A stretch of DNA of 26,159 nt, taken from contig CAKTEB010000027.1 of the NCBI GenBank assembly GCA_934546685.1, positions 1-26,159 on the forward strand, written 5' to 3'. The notes beneath the pieces were generated by a model. The model searched no databases, was not told where the DNA came from, and was given only the letters and a program-made list of their open reading frames with translations. Origin of the DNA: an uncultured Oscillospiraceae bacterium. GTDB taxonomy: Bacteria; Bacillota; Clostridia; Oscillospirales; Oscillospiraceae. The translations under genes and the position numbers were made by a program. Positions 21,832-26,159 of this stretch are shown here, piece after piece. Numbering within the stretch: the stretch's first letter is position 1; the number at the start of each line of letters is the position of its first letter.

Positions 21832-23748
21832 TTATAGTTCGATCTTTTTCGTATAGTCCACCAGCGCCGGGGTAAACTGGCGGCTGCCGGAGGCGTAGAA
21901 TCGGCCAAACATCTCATAGAACTCCAGACGGAGCACCTGGATGCAGACCATCAGGCCCTCGATGCCCATGACCAGGATGTTGCCGATCACCAGCACCAGA
22001 GGAGAAGCCGGATCCCCGGCCAGGGTATAGACCACCAGCATCATGCCCGCGTGGCAGATGGCGTAAGCGCCCACCCGCAGGAAGGAGACGGTGTTGGTCA
22101 CATAGGAGAGTACCACCTCGAACATTTCAAAGAAGTTCTCGGCGATGAAGCCGCCGATGGAGTCGGGCTTCCAGTCCTTCTGCCGGGCGGCCAGCTTGCC
22201 CAGGGGCTCCTGGCAGAACATCACCAGCAGAGGCAGAACGATAAATACGATGATATACAGGGGGCTGAACACCTTCACGCCGGTGGTGAGCATCAGCACC
22301 GCGCCGATGACCACGGCCAGATAGAAGATCAGGCCCGCCACGGAGTTGTTGGTAAAGAAGATCTTTTTGAGATCCTTCTGGCGGATGCCGTTGGAGATAT
22401 TAATGACCATCATGCAGGTAATGGTCACAACACCGATGGCCGCGGAGATCAGCAGGATCTTCGTGGCGCTCTGGCCCGAAGACAGCACATGGAATCCCGG
22501 AATCAGCTCCTCATAGCCGAAAAAGCTGCCGAACACGAAGCCGAAGATCGTGGAGAATACCCCCACACTGCCCAAAATTCCGCCCAGCCACATGCCTTTT
22601 TTCTTGTAGAGAAATACGCCCAGGGCAATGAGCACCAGTCCCTGCCCCACATCGCCGTACATGATGCCGAACAGAATGGAATAGGTCACAGCCATCAGGA
22701 ACGTGGGGTCGAATTCATTGTAGGCCGGGAGGCCGTACATCTCTGTAAAGGGCTGGAACAGCCGGGCCCAGAAGTTGTTTTTCAGCTTCACCGGCGGCGT
22801 CTCGCCGGAAATATTGCCTGGGTCATCCTGGGCAAGCATCACGTCCGGAAACTGCTGGATGCTCTTTTGCACGCTTGGAAGGGCGCTTCGAGGGATCCAG
22901 CCGCAGAGCAGGAAGCTCTGATCCTCGGTGGTGACGGCGAATTTCTTGATCTCACCGGCAGCGTACATGAATCTTAGATAGCTGTAGACCGTCAGGAGCA
23001 TTTCATGCTGCTCCCGCTGCCAGCCGGCAAACTCCGTCTCCAGCGCCTGGAGCCGTTCCCTGCACTGGGCCGTATCCGCCTCCAGCATCTGGACGCTGTC
23101 CTGGGGCGTACCGGCCACATGCTCCGTCAGCCGCATACGCTGGAACCCCAGAGAATCCATGAACCGATCCGAACGGGCCGCGCAGCTTTTGGGCGTAACG
23201 TAGCAGAGATATACATAGTCTGATCCGATCTGGGTCGGGTAGAGGATGATCTCGTCGATATCCCCGGCCTTGACGTTCAGGGAATCAAAGCTCTCCCGGA
23301 GCATCCGGCCAAACCGGAACCGCACATAGCCAAGATGGTAGATCTCCGAGAGATTTCCGGGCAGGGCGGTGAACTTCTGAAGATCCTGGATCTCCTGCTG
23401 ATTTTCCTGGATCCGGGAGGTCAGTGTTTGGCGCTCCTGGGAAAATGACGTGAATTTTGCTCCCTGCTGCTCCAGGTATTCGTTGACCTGGGCCTCGGTG
23501 AGCCCGAAGCTGCGGAAGTCCCGGAATTCATAGGGGGTTCCAGTGTCCTCCATGAGCTTCTGCACCCGATCCAGGGGCTCCTGATAGGCGTTGGCCCAGG
23601 AGAGGGGAGCCAGCTGCTTCCTGCTGCCCAGAACGCTTCCGGCCTCCACCGGGTGGAACTGCTCATTCACCAGGCAGGTGCAGATCACCTGGTCGATGCT
23701 GCCGGCCGGCCCTGCCAGGGTCAGCATTTTCATTGGCACCACAGACAT
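21832..23748 (-). CDS. ntpI: V/A-type ATPase subunit I (membrane stator, a-subunit homologue)
   Basis: The 638-residue protein has a soluble N-terminal half (about 1-345) with coiled-coil segments and a membrane half with about 7-8 helices from FDPTFLMAVTYSILFGIMYGDVGQG (346-370) onward. R558 in NTVSFLRVGAYA is at the place of the essential arginine that faces the ring Glu. The ATG at 23748 follows GAGGTGA and lies just after the ntpC stop codon; a longer frame extends into ntpC and is not credible. This subunit forms the ion half-channels with the K ring. Confidence 0.94.
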   Translation of the reverse strand: MSVVPMKMLTLAGPAGSIDQVICTCLVNEQFHPVEAGSVLGSRKQLAPLSWANAYQEPLDRVQKLMEDTGTPYEFRDFRSFGLTEAQVNEYLEQQGAKFTSFSQERQTLTSRIQENQQEIQDLQKFTALPGNLSEIYHLGYVRFRFGRMLRESFDSLNVKAGDIDEIILYPTQIGSDYVYLCYVTPKSCAARSDRFMDSLGFQRMRLTEHVAGTPQDSVQMLEADTAQCRERLQALETEFAGWQREQHEMLLTVYSYLRFMYAAGEIKKFAVTTEDQSFLLCGWIPRSALPSVQKSIQQFPDVMLAQDDPGNISGETPPVKLKNNFWARLFQPFTEMYGLPAYNEFDPTFLMAVTYSILFGIMYGDVGQGLVLIALGVFLYKKKGMWLGGILGSVGVFSTIFGFVFGSFFGYEELIPGFHVLSSGQSATKILLISAAIGVVTITCMMVINISNGIRQKDLKKIFFTNNSVAGLIFYLAVVIGAVLMLTTGVKVFSPLYIIVFIVLPLLVMFCQEPLGKLAARQKDWKPDSIGGFIAENFFEMFEVVLSYVTNTVSFLRVGAYAICHAGMMLVVYTLAGDPASPLVLVIGNILVMGIEGLMVCIQVLRLEFYEMFGRFYASGSRQFTPALVDYTKKIEL

Positions 23749-23759
23749 GTTATCACCTC

Positions 23760-24791
23760 TCAAACCACACCGATGAGCGTCACATAGCTCTGGGGCTCCA
23801 CCCCATAGCGAATGCACTCAATGATGCTGATAATATTGCGGAGCTCCGTTTCCTTGAGCCCCAGATAGGCAATGGGCGTATAGATGGTGGGCGTGGCCGC
23901 CCGGAGCTGCCGCCGGTCAAACCGAAACTGCAGCGTATAGAGATAGGCCTCCAGGCCCGTGGGCTCAATGGAGCGGAACAGGTCGCCGTAGGGGCCCGCG
24001 TACACCAGCTCCATGGCCTCATCATAATCCTTGGCTCCCAGCAGCGCCTCCACATGGCTCTTGGGCAGCCGGTGGGAGCAGGGCAGGGGGAAGCTGTAGG
24101 AGCGGACATCGTCTTGAGAAAAGTGCTTTTTCAGCCGCAGGAACAGCACCAGATTCAGAAGATCCGTCTCCTGATCCAGAGACTGCTTGATGATCTTCTT
24201 GGTGTCTCCCGCGTAATTCCGCCCCAGCACCTTGTAGAGATGGGCGTAATAGGTCACCAGCAGCAGATTGTCCACGAAGGCCATGCTGGGCGTTCCACCC
24301 CCTATGCCGCTTCGTTGGAGGGCGGAGGCGTAGATGGTGCCAGAGGCCGCGTCCGCGATATCCTGAAAGCTTCTGGCCTGGCTGAGCTCTGTGAGGCTGA
24401 GCCTGCTGCGGCTGCGGAGCAGGGGAGCCCAGGTGGCCTCCGGCTCCAGCATATGACGGGAGGAGAGCCTGCGCATGGAGGTGAGAATGGCCTCCTTTTC
24501 CGCCCGGTAGATGGGGAATCGCAGAAGCTCCTTATCCTCCATGGTGAGGAAGCTGAAAATTCTGCGGTATTCGTCCATATAGGTGCGGCGCAGGGCCAGC
24601 TCCAGCTGCTCCCGATGGATGTCCTGGGCTGGGAGCCCGTAGAGGGAGTCCCGGTAGCCCCTATGGCCTGCCAGAAAGGCCGCCGCCTGGGGGATGGTCC
24701 TCTGGCTCATGAGCTGCCGGTAGTCCTCCGGGGTCATGCGGCAGCCGTACATGGCCCGAACCTTGGCAGCCACCGCCGTGTAGGCAGACAT
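23760..24791 (-). CDS. ntpC: V/A-type ATPase subunit C (d-like, rotor-ring connector)
   Basis: The 343-residue, almost all-helical protein matches the funnel-shaped subunit C/d that links the central stalk to the K ring. The start (AYTAVAAKVRAMYGCRMTPEDY) and repeated acidic and aromatic helices fit the family, and the length is normal (about 320-350). The ATG abuts the stop of the preceding gene (TAAATG) and follows GGGGG at 5 nt. Here it sits before ntpI, an order that differs from the E. hirae operon. Confidence 0.9.
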   Translation of the reverse strand: MSAYTAVAAKVRAMYGCRMTPEDYRQLMSQRTIPQAAAFLAGHRGYRDSLYGLPAQDIHREQLELALRRTYMDEYRRIFSFLTMEDKELLRFPIYRAEKEAILTSMRRLSSRHMLEPEATWAPLLRSRSRLSLTELSQARSFQDIADAASGTIYASALQRSGIGGGTPSMAFVDNLLLVTYYAHLYKVLGRNYAGDTKKIIKQSLDQETDLLNLVLFLRLKKHFSQDDVRSYSFPLPCSHRLPKSHVEALLGAKDYDEAMELVYAGPYGDLFRSIEPTGLEAYLYTLQFRFDRRQLRAATPTIYTPIAYLGLKETELRNIISIIECIRYGVEPQSYVTLIGVV

Positions 24792-25118
24792 TTAATCCCC
24801 CGCCTTTCCCACGATCCTCTGGACGATGGTATCCACCCATTCGTCCTTTTTCGCGGCGTACAGCGCCTCCACCTGGGAGAGCTTCTGCTGGAGCCGCTGA
24901 TCCAGGGTGTCAAGCTGCATCTGGCATTTTTCCTTCTGGGATATCTGGAGGGCCGCCAGCTTGTCTTCTGCCTGGGCCTCATAATTTTTCCGCAGCCGCT
25001 CGATCTCCTGGGCAATATCGGTCTCCAGCGTCTCCTCGGCCTGGACTGCGTCCTGGGCCATGGCCCGGGCCTTCTGATCCGCCGCAAGGACCTTGCCGAT
25101 CAGTTCCATTTGATTCAA
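24792..25118 (-). CDS. V/A-type ATPase G/H-like coiled-coil stator subunit
   Basis: The 108-residue protein is almost entirely one charged helix with heptad spacing (AQDAVQAEETLETDIAQEIE onward). Size, character and place as first gene of the operon match the G/H subunit (NtpF in E. hirae), partner of subunit E in the peripheral stalk. The start is probably TTG at 25118: a G-rich stretch followed by ATC, 10 bases resembling an extended Shine-Dalgarno, precedes it at good spacing. The ATG at 25109 is the alternative, at a 15-nt distance. Sequence identity is weak in this family, so the call rests mostly on shape and context. Confidence 0.85.
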   Translation of the reverse strand: MNQMELIGKVLAADQKARAMAQDAVQAEETLETDIAQEIERLRKNYEAQAEDKLAALQISQKEKCQMQLDTLDQRLQQKLSQVEALYAAKKDEWVDTIVQRIVGKAGD

Positions 25119-25145
25119 AAGGATCCCCCCCTGATGGACGGTTTC

Positions 25146-25183
25146 GCGCCAAATGGCGCACAGTTGTTAAAACGGTTTTACAA
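25146..25183 (-). promoter_or_regulatory. Two hairpin-forming repeats in the V-ATPase operon leader
   Basis: TTGTTAAAACGGTTTTACAA (25164-25183, plus strand) is an inverted repeat with one bulged base just after the predicted transcription start. GCGCCAAATGGCGC (25147-25160) is a perfect palindrome next to it. They could be an operator plus an mRNA hairpin, or two mRNA hairpins before the ribosome site. Confidence 0.5.
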
Positions 25184-25192
25184 TTATCTTTC

Positions 25193-25220
25193 ATTATAAG
25201 CGATATATTTCAAATTGCAA
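25193..25220 (-). promoter_or_regulatory. Promoter of the V-ATPase operon
   Basis: On the minus strand TTGCAA (25215-25220), a 16-bp spacer and a perfect TATAAT (25193-25198) lie about 75 bp upstream of the first ATPase gene. No other promoter is needed for the nine closely spaced genes. Confidence 0.8.
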
Positions 25221-25267
25221 GTATCATTCCTATCGGCTTTTCCTTTGGAAGAGATTCTTTCAAACCG

Positions 25268-25322
25268 CCCAAAAATTGAATTGTAAAAATCACTTCCATT
25301 TTGGGTAAATCTCAGATATAAT
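25268..25322 (+). promoter_or_regulatory. Promoter and inverted repeat upstream of the Lrp-type regulator
   Basis: A perfect TATAAT (25317-25322) is present, without a good -35 box at 16-18 bp. The arms CCCAAAA (25268-25274) and TTTTGGG (25299-25305) flank the -35 region and could be a regulator binding site, for example for the Lrp protein itself (inference). Confidence 0.5.
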
Positions 25323-25402
25323 ACAGGCAACCAAAAGCAGCGCGATTCCCTGCGCCTGCACAGATTCAGCTCTGCCCCGGCAGAGGATTGGAGGAAAACA
25401 CG

Positions 25403-25894
25403 ATGGATCTTCGTTCCAAGAAACTACTGACGGCCCTGGAGGACGACTGCACGCTCTCCCACGCTCAGCTGGCCGCCATCTGCGACACCACCGAGGAGGA
25501 TGTGGCCCAGCGCATCGAGGCTCTGACCCAGGAGGGCGTGATCCTGGGCTATAAGGCCATGGTCAACTGGGAAAAGACCGCCGTGGAGGCGGTGGAGGCT
25601 CTGATCGAGGTGAAGATCACCCCCCAGCGGGACAAGGGCTTTGATCGGATCGCCCAGCGGATCTACCAGTATGAGGAGGTAGAGAGCTGCTATCTCATGT
25701 CCGGCGGCTATGATCTCACTGTCATCCTCACAGGCCGGACCCTCCGGGAGGTGGCCCTGTTCGTCTCCCAGAAGCTCTCCACCATTGAGGGCGTTACCAG
25801 CACCGCCACCCACTTTATTCTGAAGAAATACAAGCAGCAGAACGTGGTGTTCATGCCCAAGGAGGAGCAGAAAGAAAGGCTGATTTTCGTATGA
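25403..25894 (+). CDS. Lrp/AsnC-family transcriptional regulator
   Basis: The 163-residue protein has an N-terminal helix-turn-helix (about 1-50; LSHAQLAAICDTTEEDVAQRIEALTQEGVI) and a C-terminal AsnC/RAM ligand-binding domain (about 65-145; VEALIEVKITPQRDKGFDRIAQRI, then ESCYLMSGGYDLTVILTG). Lrp-type proteins sense amino acids and form octamers on DNA. The ATG at 25403 follows GGAGG at 8 nt. Its last codons overlap the start of an aminotransferase gene (ATGA), an arrangement known in many Firmicutes, so it probably controls that operon; control of the divergent V-ATPase operon is possible but unproven. Confidence 0.94.
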   Translation: MDLRSKKLLTALEDDCTLSHAQLAAICDTTEEDVAQRIEALTQEGVILGYKAMVNWEKTAVEAVEALIEVKITPQRDKGFDRIAQRIYQYEEVESCYLMSGGYDLTVILTGRTLREVALFVSQKLSTIEGVTSTATHFILKKYKQQNVVFMPKEEQKERLIFV

Positions 25895-26159
25895 TCGACT
25901 ACAATTCTGTGATCTCCCAGCGGGTACAGGATATCAAGCCCTCGGGTATCCGCAAGTTTTTCGATATTCTGGAGAATATGACCGACGCCATCTCTCTGGG
26001 GGTGGGCGAGCCGGACTTTCCAACCCCCTGGCATATCAGGGACGCGGGCATCTACTCCCTGGAGCAGGGCTTTACCAAATACACCTCCAACGCCGGTATG
26101 ACCGATGTGCGGCGGGAGATCACCAACTATTTAGCCCGGCGCTTTGACCTGCACTATGA
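25891..26159 (+). CDS. Class I/II pyridoxal-phosphate aminotransferase (3' end outside window)
   Basis: Eighty-nine codons are visible from the ATG, which overlaps the regulator stop codon in ATGA. The sequence reads MIDYNSVISQRVQDIKPSGI and then ISLGVGEPDFPTPWHIRDAG, the substrate-binding N-terminal segment of fold-type I aspartate-aminotransferase-like enzymes, followed by FTKYTSNAGMTDVRREI, which matches the conserved Y-T-x-x-x-G-x-x-x-L/V-R motif. The PLP lysine lies beyond the window. The protein probably moves an amino group between an amino acid and a 2-oxo acid; the specific substrate cannot be given. The frame remains open to the last base. No separate promoter is needed. Confidence 0.93.
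   Translation, partial: MIDYNSVISQRVQDIKPSGIRKFFDILENMTDAISLGVGEPDFPTPWHIRDAGIYSLEQGFTKYTSNAGMTDVRREITNYLARRFDLHY

Noticed and set aside
23733..25199. A 488-codon open frame on the plus strand across ntpC and the G/H-like gene
   Set aside because: It runs antisense through two ATPase genes and their promoter region; it is a shadow.
1..26159. CRISPR arrays, prophage, insertion sequences or toxin-antitoxin modules
   Set aside because: I saw no regularly spaced repeats, transposase, integrase, capsid or toxin-antitoxin motifs on either strand. The inverted repeats present are explained as terminators or regulatory sites.

Overview
The window looks like the chromosome of an anaerobic, Gram-positive gut-type clostridium, probably Oscillospiraceae-like (inference). 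The evidence is moderately GC-rich DNA in which only the promoters are AT-rich, strong AAGGAGG ribosome binding sites, an IspH fused to S1 domains, a bacterial V/A-type ATPase, a 2-hydroxyacyl-CoA dehydratase-type redox protein pair and an AzlCD exporter. I see no phage, insertion sequence, integrase or CRISPR array. Genes are tightly packed, and most transcription units have recognisable promoters and intrinsic terminators.

Layout: (1) 2-1618 (+), the 3' part of an ispH-S1 fusion gene, ending at two abutting hairpins that face a convergent NSS-type sodium symporter (1711-3039, -). (2) 3282-4023 (-), tRNA-Pro(CGG) with its own promoter and terminator, and pyroglutamyl-peptidase I. (3) 4131-6228 (-), a Zn/Cd-type P-ATPase and a separate HMA metallochaperone-like protein, driven by a strong promoter with an ArsR/SmtB-like operator. 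(4) 6396-8429, azlC-azlD (-) divergent from a LysR regulator (+). (5) 8485-9464 (-), a Sel1-repeat protein and tRNA-Leu(GAG). (6) 9623-14624 (+), rsmE followed by two genes of the 2-hydroxyacyl-CoA dehydratase activase/DUF2229 family. (7) 14682-16582 (-), a membrane-anchored CapA-like protein and a small DUF378 membrane protein. (8) 16655-25118 (-), a complete nine-gene V/A-type ATPase operon in the transcribed order G/H-C-I-K-F-E-A-B-D. (9) 25403-26159 (+), an Lrp/AsnC regulator overlapping a class I/II aminotransferase that runs off the window.

How the genes fit together: the ATPase and the NSS symporter both deal with ion gradients. AzlCD, the Lrp-type regulator, the aminotransferase, the NSS symporter and Pcp all point to amino-acid and peptide metabolism. 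The dehydratase-type pair is the least understood part. One chain carries two complete ASKHA activase domains, each with its cluster cysteines, plus an extra Cys-rich site. A second chain starts one base after the first stops. Its reaction cannot be read from the sequence. No wholly unknown gene system is obvious; the best leads are this pair, an internal translation (and possibly transcription) start inside ispH-S1, a metal-type operator without a neighbouring regulator, and a terminator placed just before the DUF378 gene.
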